Source: Apostichopus japonicus
Taxonomy: Eukaryota; Echinodermata; Holothuroidea; Aspidochirotida; Stichopodidae
Direction: 5' to 3'
Assembly (NCBI RefSeq): GCF_037975245.1
Contig: NC_092563.1
Location: 29,599,960 to 29,663,959 of the forward strand
DNA length: 64,000 nucleotides
Shown: positions 1 through 13,500 of the stretch, one piece after another
Position numbering within the stretch: position 1 is the stretch's first letter
Layout of the letters: each line of letters opens with the position of its first letter
Made by a program: the position numbers and the translations under genes
The notes under the pieces: model-generated
What the model was told of the DNA's origin: nothing
The model's input: the letters and a program-made list of their open reading frames with translations, nothing else
The model's database searches: none

Positions 1-120
1 GAAACCTTGTGTAATAATCTACCGTGTCTCCAACCGACCAATCTATTAGATAACATGTGCGTTACGCCTCATAAGAGTAAGAGAGGTTGTTGGCGATTAG
101 AAATTAGCTTATGAGCACAT

Positions 121-165
121 AGTATCAGCAGGGAGTTGTTATAACAACTCCCTGGTATCAGCGAC
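121..165. repeat. 22-bp perfect palindrome between direct repeats
   Basis: GGGAGTTGTT/ATAACAACTCCC style palindrome at 131-152, flanked by TATCAGC at 123-129 and 156-162. Confidence 0.8.
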
Positions 166-1867
166 CAGCGTGCCATTGAATTAACTGTGTCGCTACATGT
201 GTCGCTATTGGCACTCCGTCCATACATGTGAATAATGGTTCATGTATTGCTTGTACATTCAACGGGAAGGTAAACTTGGGTTCGGTAAAACAAAAACGTG
301 AAGGAAAAGAATGTTTCGTGTCAGACTACCAATACACTTAATTTGGCTAAACATCTTCAAAATTGTTTCTTAAGGGCGCATTTCCAACATGGCATCAGTA
401 ATATTGGCAAAGTATACAACAGGCGTTGAAGACTCGCTCAAAACCGCGTGCCGCCCTCCGAAAAAAAAGTTAACTTTCCGTTGCTTGCAAGTGAAGTTTT
501 CTTCTTGTCGCTACAAAATGTAGACAGTAATGAAACGTGATACCTTGTTATCTTTAATCTAGACCTGAGATGTCCATTGCTGCTATGTACACTGTGTTGT
601 GGGTATGATTGACCGTAGCTGTAAGTATTGACTGTACACTAGTGTCTAATCATCGATGGTATAGCAAGCTGTGTGTGTATTTTCTGGGATCGATGGTGGT
701 GTTTAACACTTCTGTTACACCTCATTCGAAACTATGTCAGATTACCGGCATCAGACGTTTCTTTGTGCGCGAGTCTTCACTCCTTTTAAGGAGTTTTGAT
801 ACAACTTTGCTGTTATTGCTGCGAATTTAGGCGGTGTAATAGAGTAATAGACAAGATAAATAATTGGGAAAATGTACTAATCGCGCTAATAGATAGCGGT
901 TCAAAGTAGCAGTGAGATAGGACTCGCGCACACCTAGCTACTGTATGGTATATGCCTAGTACTCAAGGAGCCCAAATGTAACAGAAGCCAAGCTATCTTC
1001 TTGGGTATTTTTGCAGATGTTTTATTTTCATTTGTTTCAGACACTACAGTAGGCCTAGCTGCTTATTTATGATTCTGCGACATGTTTTACTTTGTTCATC
1101 ACCTACTTTTGGTGGAAAAAGTTTAAATTTCATACTGCACAGAAACATGGTTTTCCATTGTGAAATTATGTAGCACCATGTATTTGCCTAAGTGCCTTAT
1201 CTTTGTTCATTGAAGTATTGATGTCGTACTGTAGATCAGCACTATGGAGGCTTGAAGAGCAGTCTTAGTGGAAAGTGAATTTTGCGTAGATTTTTAGTCA
1301 CGGACGCCAAATAGCGAGGAATGTTTAAACTATTTCAGTGTCGAGGCTTGGAAGCCTTAAAAAAATGATTTATCATGGTAGAAATCATGGATACTTTTCA
1401 TACATGGTATATGGATTTGCCATATTGAGTACGAGAATCCTGTTGCTTCAAATCTCATTTGACGTTAACAGAGATCAAACTCTGTGGACCCGTTTTCATG
1501 ATATATAACGATGGGAATAGTGGATACGTCTCATACTTGGTGTGTGGAAGCATCACATTGAGTACAAGACCCCTATTGTGTTTGGTGGAGTTGTGTATTG
1601 CCACGTACAGTAGATTGACCTGTGTTTACCATGCCATAGTGCAAATATGCATCAAAAAATGTTTCGGGCCATTTATATTGGTATGTCAGCTATTTCTGGT
1701 AAATGAAGCAGAAGTCCAAACTTTAGTTTCAAAATTCCATCCGTTGTACGCTTTGCTGGAGCATAAATCCGAATGGAATTGAACCGATAATTGTCAGGAA
1801 GCATTTACGTATGCAAAGCGCGTACTTATAGATAACAAAGTTCTAGCTTAATACGATCCCTCTAAAC
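166..1867. other. Intergenic, no gene seen
   Basis: Apart from the inverted repeat copy at 475-805, nothing recognisable. The open frames at 609-830 and 1459-1782 lack splice context, bias or family resemblance. Confidence 0.5.
475..805 (-). repeat. Inverted copy of the dispersed repeat at 6350-6665 and 60040-60345
   Basis: The reverse complement matches both duplication copies through landmarks such as GAAGACTCGCGCA, TAGTTTCGAATGAGGTGTAAC, CACCACCATCGATCCCAGAA and GGACATCTCAGG. It is a third, more diverged copy lying outside the duplication, so the unit is a dispersed repeat. Confidence 0.85.
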
Positions 1868-2200
1868 CTGGGGCGGGCAACCTACGGCCCGCGGGCCATA
1901 AGTGATTTTTTTGCGGCCCGTGAGATGTCTCAAGAAAGAGAATCAATATATTTTACATCATCACACAAAACGAGCTAGCTGCTTAGAATTTATCGGCAAT
2001 AATGATGCTGTCAGATATAGGCCTATCATCCCCATTAATTATCAACTGTACTGCATTGACATTACGTTTTGGTAAATACAGATTAAGTACACACACCTAT
2101 GGCTTGAAAGTCCTCGGAATCAAAGGTTTGATATCAACAGCAGGGCGTTAATTGGTTAGGTGCGGCCCAGTCAATTTTTCAAGGGTCCACTCACATAGGT
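1868..2200. mobile_element. Fragment related to the hAT MITE at 38366
   Basis: CAACCTACGGCCCGCGGGCC at about 1878 is the reverse complement of the right end of the 38366-38804 MITE, and another GCGGCCC lies near 2162. The right boundary and target duplication could not be fixed. Confidence 0.45.
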
Positions 2201-2456
2201 GTCAAGAACTCCGGGTAACAATCGTACGTACATGCTGATCACCTAAGGCATGACGATATGCACTGTAAAACGGAGACACTGGTTACTATGGATATCCGAT
2301 CATCCGAATCGGGATATCCGAGTTGCACCCATGAACTGCAGTGCACATTTATCCTGCTGTATCACAACCGTCTACAGTGTCTGAGCCCTCGGCACCAGAT
2401 ACCCCACTGAACCAGCTCTTGCCACATTATTCTACTATTTTACCCTAATCCAATAT

Positions 2457-2615
2457 GTCAAGTGATTCTACATTGCAGACCAAGGAAGGAGAGACCCATA
2501 TTTCCACACCAATATTACCTAAATCACAAAATGAACTTAAAAGTTCAAGAGGGTTATGTGTGATAAGAACTAGATCTGGTAGAGTGGTTAGACCACCAAA
2601 ATTTCCTAATTTATG
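2457..2615 (+). pseudogene. C-terminal tail of an LTR-retroelement polyprotein
   Basis: An open frame ending RTRSGRVVRPPKFPNL-stop. RTRSGR(V/I)..PP near the stop is typical of the C terminus of Ty3/Gypsy-type pol proteins. Nothing else of the element is recognisable upstream, where the frame is closed just before the ATG. Confidence 0.5.
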
Positions 2616-4919
2616 AATTTTCTGGTGCAATTGTTGTTTTTATACTGTATGTATTCTTTGTATTTGATGCATTTTTGATATAGTACTTTTATTATTTGAT
2701 ATTTCAGCAATGACCAAAGAACACGTGTCAACGTATTCCTTTGTTATCTAACTGTTGTCAAGTGAGACTGTATCTGTAGTTTGTTTGTCAATGTTTATGT
2801 TATAACAGTATGACCATACAGTAGCTGATCTTGTGTTGAATAGTTTTGTAACATAGGTTCTTTACTAATGATAGTCATACAATTTCTTTGATTGCATAGA
2901 ATGAAGTTGATGTCTTTGAACAGGACCAAGTTATGATGTACAAAATTCCATTTGATTTAATTTTACCAAAGTTTCTATGCAATTTAAGTGGACAATATTT
3001 CACAGGGTTCAAGAAGGAAGAAAGAGGCAGTTTTCTTTAGCCTTTAAACGGAGTAAGCATAAAAGGTTGGACTATGCTTAGAATGGTGCAAGGTTAGTCA
3101 CATGGGTAATGTGATGGATATGATTGGACGCGACCAGACAAAGGGTAAATGAAGTGCTCGACCCTAAATTATCTTGGACCCCTCCCAACTCCCCTCCCCC
3201 CAACTACACCCTTGCATTTATTGCATGTTACTGCTACTTTGAATCTCACAAACAAAAATAAGTATTCATTGATGTATGAAGCTTTTACTCCCGGCAGGTT
3301 TTCTTCTGCCATGTTGAAATCTTTTGAGCCCTTACTCCTTAAAGAGCTAAAAGAAATGTTTGATTCATCAAGAACCAGTCTCTTTCTGCCGTGATTTCCT
3401 GTTGATTTTTGTGTATAAGAGATTTCTTTTTTATAATTCTTGTAGCTTTAAGATGCTTCTATGAACAATTAGAACTATTTCTTTGTTATTTTGATTGTGT
3501 CTTCTTGGTTTTATCTTAGATGTGAATTGTTTCTCTTCTAGGAAATGAAATATGTGAGAGATTGTAACGTTACCAAAGCATGAGTCTCACAGTTTGTTCC
3601 TTAATCTCCTACCCCTTTTTCCAGCTACTACACAAGGTGAACAAACCAATGGTTACTTGTTTTTGGTTTAATTAAAGTTGCTCAAGTTTTGTTTTCTTAG
3701 GAAGAACCCCCAGAGTTGTCTTCAATGACCCCACATGTCACACACCGTAATTTATAAATAATGGAATAAAAAAATAAAACTATATTTATAAAATAAAGCA
3801 GTATCCATATTACAATGTTCACAGGTACTATAACAAAAAACTACACACCACTTTATTTTGAAACTTTAAAATAAAATAAATCTTACAAAAACTCGAGCTG
3901 AAAAGCAGTTTGTATAAATGTGTTTGAAGTGACACTTAATAAACGTTAAGAGGTTGACTAGAACGAACATGTGGAGGAAGAGCGCTGAAACGTTTTGGAT
4001 CTTAATTTTCAAAAGCATGTTATCTATATAATATCCTGGATATAAAGAACCTGATCGAAGATTTCTAGCAGAACCGTTAACACTGAACCAATTCACATAA
4101 ATAAAAATCTGTGGTTGCCTCTGGCTGTTCTATAATACCCTAACCTAATCAGTTGGGAGAAATTTTGAATATATCCCCCCACCCCCCCACCTTTCAATGA
4201 ACTCCTGTGGACACCACTGCTGCATGTCAATGCGAAGAAGAACCTGTAAGAAAATAGTGAAACCCCCATGTTTAAGCAGAAGTTTTTACCATCTCCCCTC
4301 CCCTCACAAGAGAAAGAATGGAACAGTTGAGATAAAACAAAAATTCAAGATTATTTATTGCTCCTTATAAAATCAATACTTTCTTTTTCTACAAGATACA
4401 ATACTATCAGTTTGGAACGTTTATTAGGCAAACTTTCTCCAATTTTATGGTGAAGCAAAACACACGTACGTACCTTAATACTGAGTGTGTTTTCAAGATG
4501 GAATTGGGAAAGCTTAATAAATATACATGTGAATTTGAATAATTTCCCTGCACTCGGACAATACTGAAGATTGCACAATCAAACCAATTCAAATAACAAT
4601 AAATTTATGTCCAATCTTTGTGATTAACTTGTATTGTCTGTCACACAGGTGCAGTCATGGTCATACCAGCATTGTCATGTAGGCAGTCCCGACAGACAGT
4701 CTCACACAGGGACAGATCTACCACACACAGCTTATATTTCCACCTGTCACACTATGACAAAGTCTAGCTGTTAAGCACTATCACATAGGATCAATCTGAC
4801 AGCAGCAGCAGTCTTACTGTCACACAGGCATATTCCAAATAACATTGACAGTGTGTCACAGAGGGGCACAGTTTGATGGTCAAATGGGCTGGGCCTGAAT
4901 GCATGGATTTATCTGTCAT

Positions 4920-5185
4920 ACAGAGCTATAACACTGACTGTCACATAGAGATGGTCCAACTGACAAATAGCAGCACTGTGACTGTCACACATAGTCTGAC
5001 TAACACTGACTGTCACATAGAGACGGTCTAACTGACAAATAGCAGCACTGTGACTATCACACATAGTCTGACTAACACTGACTGTCACAAAGAGACGGTC
5101 TAACTGACAAATAGCAGCACTGTGACTGTCACACATAGTCTGACTAACACTGACTGTCACACAGAGACGGTCTGACTTACAAACA
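4920..5185. repeat. 72-bp tandem repeat (copy 1)
   Basis: About three and a half units built on CTGACTGTCACA(T/C)AGAGACGG and GACAAATAGCAGCACTGTG. The unit is a multiple of three, which produces a misleading open frame. Confidence 0.9.
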
Positions 5186-6349
5186 GCAGCTCTTTGTGAC
5201 TGTGAGACAGGATTATACCAAATGATATTGCTAGTTTGTCACAGAAAGGCACAGTCTATCAAACAGGCACATTCTTATTGTCTGTCTAGTGTATGATCTG
5301 AATAGCAGGCTGCCTGCATTTCACAAAATCGCACTGGGGATTAATTCACAGCTTGTCACAGAGGGGGCTACAGACTGTCACTCACATACCTTAAACCATC
5401 CCTTAACCAAGAACTGTCCGAACATCACATTTCGAAAGTCTTCAAATGTGAACAAAATTCAACCATACAATTTTATTGCAAATTGAACATTGTGTTCCCT
5501 GTCCGATTCAGACCACATTTGAATGAACCTTCATCTAAAAGAAAAACACAAATACAATTTCATGAGCATTCAATACTCTATACATCCTATAAACAACACA
5601 GTTAAAAAGTAAATGATTTGGATATTGGTAAGGAAAATTCTTTTGTCTTTGATTAAAATACCCATGGCAGCCAAAAATATAAAATCATGTAATGTTAGTA
5701 TTGAGGGATTCTTATTTATCCTAACTTGATGATTCCCCATCTTAAGAAATTCTTTTCTGTACCGCCAAAACTGTCTGCTAAATATTTCATGGTACTGATT
5801 CACAGATACCTTGATACGTGCTACACAGTAACAACGGGGTTGTGTCTAAGCATAATCTGCTTAATATCACTAACTGTTAACAAGACAGTCACACAGTACT
5901 ACAACCCAGTCCTGATAATTCTTACTCAGTTCTGAGTATTCTCCTATCTCAGGAAAAGTGCCGAAAAGCAACAGGAGAACATTAGTTCTGATATGTAATC
6001 CCAAAAAATCTGGCATTTTATAGCTTAGATGACAGAGTTGAGAGACAATTTTAGACCACTTTAGCCCTCCGAGGAGTAGAACAGAAAGTAAAAGTACTAT
6101 GAATGGCCAACATGTCAGCTATGGGTTGTAATGAGTTGGGTTTAACTAGTGAGAACTTCTACTAGGACTTACAAGAGACCATATTACTTTGACTTTTTAT
6201 TGTGTAAGTCAATGGGAGAATTATATGGAGTATGCTACCCTTATGTCTTTACACTATCACTGTGAATATATAGTGCTTTATCACTTATATCACTATAATT
6301 GTCGCCCGGTCAATGTTATTATTACACTGTCATCCTACTATCATCCTAT

Positions 6350-6665
6350 TTACTTAAAGGGTGTGAAGACTCTAGCAAAAAGAGACGTCTAATATCGGTA
6401 ATTTGACCTAGTTTCGAATGAGGTGTAACAGAAGTGTTAAACACCACCATCGATCCCAGAACATACACACACAGCTTGCTACCGTTGGTAATTAGACACT
6501 ATTGTACAGTCAGTACATACAGCTGCGGTCAATACCCACAGCACGGTATACAAACGATACAGCGATGGACATCTCAGGTCCAGCTAAAGATAACAATCAA
6601 GGTATCACATTTCATTACTGTCTGCATTTTGTAGCGACACTAACAAAACGTCACTTGCAAGCAAC
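6350..6665 (+). repeat. Dispersed repeat, copy inside duplication copy 1
   Basis: About 315 bp, matching 475-805 inverted and 60040-60345 direct. Short open frames across it are not conserved between the copies. Confidence 0.8.
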
Positions 6666-7206
6666 AGAAAGCAAACCTTTTCAGATGGCCACACGCCGTT
6701 TGGGGCCAGTCTTCAATGCCTTTAATAAAGTAACTAATGCACGATCACATGAGGCTTTGCATGTCATCACTGCAATCCTTGTGAATACATAATTAGTAAT
6801 AGATTGGCAGTCTTTACACTATCACCACTACCACTGTAACTGTTCAACAATCACTGCTAGCATAAGCCCCTCGTCTCATTAACAAACACCGTATGATAAT
6901 TTACATACAGCATTGCACAGTAGTTAAAGGTTTTACATAAATGAGGTATCTTGTGTAACTTTGGAGAAAATAAAAACAAACAAAGAAAGCACAACCAATG
7001 TCCGGTCCAATATCAAACCATTGGTTTCTACTTTGTGGACGGTCCAGTAAGTAGTCTGAATCATAGTTACATTGCCCTGTCATTACCTGATTGTTGCTTG
7101 GCAATGATCAGCCACTCCCTCAAACACAATACCTGGTTGTTGCTTGGCAACGATCTGCCCTCATACACATTACCCGGTTGTTGCTTGGCAACGATCAGAC
7201 ACTCCC

Positions 7207-7578
7207 TCAAACATGGCTAATTTGTCTGCTAGGCACAGCCGGAGGATACAAGAATCCCTTGGCTGGAAACCTTCTCCCGGCGATTTCAATCTCTACTTTA
7301 GAGTGATGTATGTAGTCATGTGTGACTTCTCTTGCTTCTCCTGAGTTCTGATCCCTGTTTGTCACCCATCCCAGACAGACGAGTTTCTGGAGTGTTGGGC
7401 CATACCCTGTAGAGGTAGTGTAGCCAGTGAGCTTGCCATCAATATAGATGGCTTCTCCACCCCACGGCCACATGTCATGATCCAGATCATGGTCCTCAAT
7501 CAGGAACATGGCTAGATGCCTCCGAGGGCCCTCTTCTCGTTTCCTCAGTAAAGCTTCACGCCCGAGAAAGTCCACACC
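7207..7578 (-). CDS. Flavoprotein exon 16: C terminus and stop
   Basis: Residues 747-869: VDFLGREALLRKREEG, EDHDLDHDMWPWGGEAIYID, LVCLGWVTN and EIAGRRFPAKGFLYPP, ending SRQISHV-stop. This is the GCV_T C-terminal barrel in the PDPR style (FIGRDALL, DDHD.D.D.WPW.GE, VCLG(F/W)V, A...LYP). Duplicated at 62097-62468. Confidence 0.93.
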   Translation of the reverse strand, partial: GVDFLGREALLRKREEGPRRHLAMFLIEDHDLDHDMWPWGGEAIYIDGKLTGYTTSTGYGPTLQKLVCLGWVTNRDQNSGEAREVTHDYIHHSKVEIEIAGRRFPAKGFLYPPAVPSRQISHV

Positions 7579-10500
7579 CTATCAAAAAAATCAGGTTTAT
7601 ACCTTGCAGTCAAACATAGCTCATTTCAGACATATTTCCAAGTTAGTTGCAAACTTGAAATATTAAAACAAGGTGGCATGTCTTAATAAATGGCTTGAAG
7701 AATTTAACTAACAAAACTGGAGAAACAAAGTCATTTAAGGCTTCACGGGAATCTTAAAGATAACTTACGTCAAGCAAATAAATTTGCTCTGGGTTAGTGC
7801 AGTGCTTAGATATAGGACTGTTACCACACTATGACATAAGATTCTAATTACCAGGGATAGATAACACCTGATCAGCACACTGGCAAATGCAAAGAACTCT
7901 CATCTTTTCATTTCTTGAAATTATCTACCAGACATCTTAACACTTACAACTGATACTAAACTGTATACAAGGCATTTCAACCTTGTGTTTCTAAATATTA
8001 TTTTCCAAATGGGATCATGTCTTTTTGTTTTGAAAATAGAATGACCTGTTGGAGGGAGGGGAGAAGGGGGAAAGGTGAGAGTTTAAAGCTTTAAAATAAC
8101 TGTACTGTTTCTACAATTACCATATTGTTCTACTATTTGAGGGGAGAGGTGAGAGTTAAAAGCTTTAAAACATCTGTACTGTTTCTCTCATTGCCACATT
8201 GTTCTACTATTTTGGAGGGGGGGGGGGGGATTTTAAAGCTTTAAATGAATTATTAATTGTACTGTTTCTCTCATTGCCATATTGTTTTACTACTTGTGGA
8301 GGGGGGTGGGGGGGTGGTGGGAGTTTAAAGCTTTAAATAACTGTACCGTTTCTACAATTACCATATTGTTCTACTATTTGGGGGGGGGGGGAGGTGAGAG
8401 TTAAAAGCTTTAAAACATCTGTACTGTATCTCATTGCCATATTGTTCTACTATTTGAGGGGGGAAGGTGAGAGTTAAAAGCTTGAAATTAATTATTAATT
8501 GTACTGTTTCTCTCATTGCCATATTGTTCTACTATTTGAGGGGGGGTGAGGAGGTGAGAGTTTAAAGCTTTAAAACATCTGTTTTGTTTCTATCATTGCC
8601 ATTTTGTTCTACTATTAGGTTAATTGGTCACTCCCATTCATAACAAGCATAAGCGTGGAGAGTGACAAGCACTTCATTCAGAACAGAGATTGTCAAGCAC
8701 TATTCAGGTCAACTGAGAGCACCACTCCCCACCCACCCAATACAGCCCACCACACTCTACACATACACTTATACCTAATACATCTGTCCTTCTAAGTGGC
8801 CCCTATCCTATCAGTCACTTAAGCACACTGTAGTAGCTTTGACCTCTACCTATGCCTCAATCCTCCCTGTCTTCCCACAAATTCTCACTTTGCTAAACCT
8901 CCGCCCCCCCCCATCCCCTCACAGGGTTGACCTGTTCCTCTCATAGTTTGATAACCAACATGTCAATAAACTATTTCTATATTCTTTCCTAACCTTCTTC
9001 CTGTTTTCACTCTTCCCTCCAAACCTGCAAAAATATTTACCTTATCAAACTTGACCCGATGTTCCCTTCCGATTTCAAATGGTGTGGCATCATCCACAAA
9101 GTCCTCTCCCCAATAAGGATAGAATTTTTCCAGCCTGAGCCATCGGAGGGCGTTATAACCAGCATCTCTGATTCCATAGATTCTACCTGCTGCCTTCAGG
9201 GCATCATAGACATGGAGAGCATGCTGTCGGAAGAAAATTTGAAAGATTACGTGGAGATGATTTTGAAAAAGTTACAAAGACATGTGACTAGAACAGCATC
9301 AAAGCACACGACACGACAATTATAAAAGAACATCTCCGTCAGTATCAAGATATAGACTGCAAAACCCAAATTACATCTGAAAGGATCGCCAACAGTTTTG
9401 AAACAAATACATCGTCGATGTCAATGCTTCCACAAACCGACTGATATCATCTTACACACAAGAAGCTTTACATTGAGAAACATTCCAACATGAAAAAAAT
9501 AATACTGAACATAAATCTGTCCCATCTGTTAATTGATGAGTCACCTGTCGCTTCAGGAAATTCCCATCAACTATCATTCTACAGAACAGATACTATTATT
9601 AAAGAAAACCCAACTTCTTTTCTATCAAAATTTCAGTCATATTGGTAGAGTAGGATTGACATAGAAACCTGCACATATGATGTATTGACAATTGACGGGT
9701 ATCAAACTATCCTTACAACTAAAAACATTTTAACGATGCACCATCAGCAGTATGGTACAGTACTTGAACAGTAAATCCACACGTTAATCAACAAATAAAA
9801 AGGGCCTGTATGCTAATATTCAATGTGAAAACCAACCTTGAGATGTGGTTATATTGAGAAACTGATCAGATTGAAAGTATGGAAGATTCAATGTATCTCT
9901 CTAACTGAGTATGTTTATAATTTGCTTCTTGATGGGATTATACATGGTAAACATAGTATACAATGGTATTATACATAGTATACCTAGTATACAATGGTAT
10001 TATACATAGTATACAATGGTATTATACATAGTATACAATGGTATTATACATGATAAACATAGTATACAATGGTATTATACATAGTATACAATGGTATTAT
10101 ACATAGTATACAATGGTATTATACATAGTATACAATGGTATTATACATAGTACACATAGTATACAATGGTATTATACCTAGTATACAATGGTATTATACA
10201 TAGTATACAATGGTATTATACATAGTATACAATGGTATTATACATAGTATACAATGGTATTATACATAGTATACAATGGTATTATACATAGTGTACAATG
10301 GTATTATACATAGTACACAATGGTATTATACATAGTACACATAGTATACAATGGTATTATACATAGTATTATACATAGTATACAATGGTATTATACATAG
10401 TATACAATGGTATTATACATAGTATACAATGGTATTATACATAGTATACAATGGTATTATACATAGTATACAATGGTATTATACATAGTACACATAGTAT

Positions 10501-13500
10501 ACAATGGTATTATACATAGTATACAATGGTATTATACATAGTATACAATGGTATTATACATAGTATACAATGGTATTATACATAGTATACAATGGTATTA
10601 TACATAGTGTACAATGGTATTATACATAGTACACAATGGTATTATACATAGTACACATAGTATACAATGGTATTATACATAGTATTATACATAGTATACA
10701 ATGGTATTATACATAGTATACAATGGTATTATACATAGTATACAATGGTATTATACATAGTATACAATGGTATTATACATAGTGTACAATGGTATTATAC
10801 ATAGTACACAATGGTATTATACATAGTACACATAGTATACAATGGTATTATACATAGTATTATACATAGTATACAATGGTATTATACATAGTATACAATG
10901 GTATTATACATAGTATACAATGGTATTATACATAGTATACAATGGTATTATACATAGTACACATAGTACACAATGGTATTATACATAGTATTATACATAG
11001 TATACAATGGTATTATACATAGTATACAATGGTATTATACATAGTATACAATGGTATTATACATAGTACACAATGGTATTATACATAGTACACATAGTAC
11101 ACAATGGTATTATACATAGTATTATACATAGTATACAATGGTATTATACATAGTATACAATGGTATTATACATAGTATACAATGGTATTATACATAGTAT
11201 ACAATGGTATTATACATAGTACACATAGTATACAATGGTATTATACATAGTATTATACATAGTATACAATGGTATTATACATAGTATTATACATAGTATA
11301 CAATGGTATTATACATAGTATACAATGGTATTATACATAGTATACAATGGTATTATACATAGTATACAATGGTATTATACATAGTACACAATGGTATTAT
11401 ACATAGTACACATAGTATACAATGGTATTATACATAGTATTATACATAGTATACAATGGTATTATACATAGTATACAATGGTATTATACATAGTATACCT
11501 AGTATACAATGGTATAATACATAGTATCATGAGTTGGTATGTTGTTCCTTTATGTGTTTATGTTGTGCTTCACTTTATATGTTATATGTCGTTTTATAGT
11601 TTTCTGTGACTCCTTTTAATTTTTGCTTTACAGATCAGAAAAAGACCAATACTTTCAATGGTTTATAAAATATAGAACGGACACACTTGCATGTAAGGTT
11701 TGTAAACTTATAGAAGCTATCCTGATGAGTGTCTTACCTCACACCTAATGTACATAATGAATCTGTCCTCAGATGTGCGTGTAAGGTTTGTAAAGTTCTA
11801 GAAGCTATCCTGATGAGTTTCTTACCTCACACCTAATGTACATAATGAACCCATCCTCAGATGTGCGTGTAAGGTTTGTAAAGTTCTAGAAGCTATTCTG
11901 ATGAGTTTCTTACCTCACACCTAATGTACATAACGAATCTTTCCTCTGATGTGCGTGTAAGGTTTGTAAAGTTCTAGAAGCTGTTCTGATGAGTTTCTTA
12001 CCTCACACCTAATGTACATAACGAACCCGTCCTCAGATGTGCGTGTAAGGTTTGTAAAGTTCTATAAGCTGTTCTGATGAGTTTCTTACCTCACACCTAA
12101 TGTACATAACGAACCCGTCCTCCGATGTGCGTGTAAGGTTTGTAAAGTTCTATAAGCTGTTCTGATGAGTTTCTTACCTCACACCTAATGTACATAACGA
12201 ACCCGTCCTCAGATGTGCGTGTAAGGTTTGTAAAGTTCTAGAAGCTGTTCTGATGAGTTTCTTACCTCACACCTAATGTACATAACGAACCCGTCCTCTG
12301 ATGTGCATGTAAGGTTTGTTAAGTTCTAGAAGCTGATGAGTGTCTTACCTCACACCTGATGTACATAACGAATCCGTCCTCTCCGGTATGTGTTATACTG
12401 ATGATACGTACTTTACTTGCATAGCCCAGATCAATTTCCTGTAATGACACAGAGCACAGAGCAGCATCAATTCATGAGTACTTCATAGCTGTGCCTGTTA
12501 GAGGCAAAAGTTTGAGATAAAGTACCTTGACTGTTTCTATAAAAGGTAGCTAAGCCAATCAGATTGGAGGTCCATAACCTTAATTATATAATAAGTAAAG
12601 TCACCAAAGTTGAGAACCGTGACAGATGTCCCTACAGGTTGGTGATACAAAATACAACTTGTGTAGCATTTACACAAATCCTTATAACTGTAAACAAATG
12701 GCTAATAAGCAAACAAGAGCTTTTATTACTTGAGGAAAGCCTTAGTGCAAGCTTCACTGTATAGTTAATGGTAGATCACATCTTATAAGTATAATTGAAA
12801 AGAGATTGGTAAAGAGGACCATTACTACCCTTGAGTTACAAATCCAACTACTCCTCAATTTATCTACAAGATAAGGCACTGTTGTAATACTTTTTACTGT
12901 CCTTTAGGCAATAAACAAAACAACATTTGACTTATTATCTATCAACATAGCAATATTATATTAAATCTTAAATTAAGCAACTTTGTCCCATTTTTCTTTC
13001 CATTTTATTTTATTTACTTCATACACACTGTATAATTAACTTACTGTACACATAAATGGTTTGAATTCTGAGAGCTTCAAGGATGTCTCAGTCAATTTCT
13101 GCAGTACTTCTCTTGCCCTGGGACCGACGACATTCAGGCCCCCGTACAAATGGGTGACATTTTGAAATTTAACAGACCCATCGCTTGGAAGGTGTCTCTC
13201 AATCCAGCGGTAACCCCTGGCAAGTTGGAAACTTGGACAAATAATGAAATAACTGGGAAAGCAAAAGAAACAATAATAATAATCATAAAATAATGAGAAT
13301 ATTGTTCAGCAACATAAACAATGTTTATTTATACTTTATATACCATATTAAGACACAGCACTGTAGAAAGATTTACAGCATTTACAATTATCACATTATT
13401 CTGTTTTTCAAACTTACTAGTTTGGTGAAAGTCTGGCAACACTGCAGTCATTTTCATAACCTCCCCACTCATTCAGCATGCCTGTGTGGACCACATGACC

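Larger units (their letters stand above)
2900..9361 (+). repeat. Segmental duplication, copy 1
   Basis: Collinear with 56455-64000 in the same orientation, about 53.5 kb away. Homology starts near the shared GAACAGGACCAAGTTATGATG and is still present where the window ends. It includes the 72-bp array, the downstream flank of the flavoprotein gene, exons 16 and 15, and the G-rich intron 15 array. Several short open frames here (such as 3149-3394) are not genes. Confidence 0.93.

Noticed and set aside
3149-3394. 81-codon frame conserved at 56674-56919
   Set aside because: The frame is kept in both duplication copies, but nearly all differences change amino acids, so there is no sign of selection for protein.
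4909-5160. Repetitive frame of 83 codons, also at 58516-58767
   Set aside because: Product of a 72-bp tandem repeat whose length is a multiple of three.
9930-11527. CRISPR-like regular repeats
   Set aside because: There are no unique spacers between repeats; this is a continuous 22-bp minisatellite in an animal intron.
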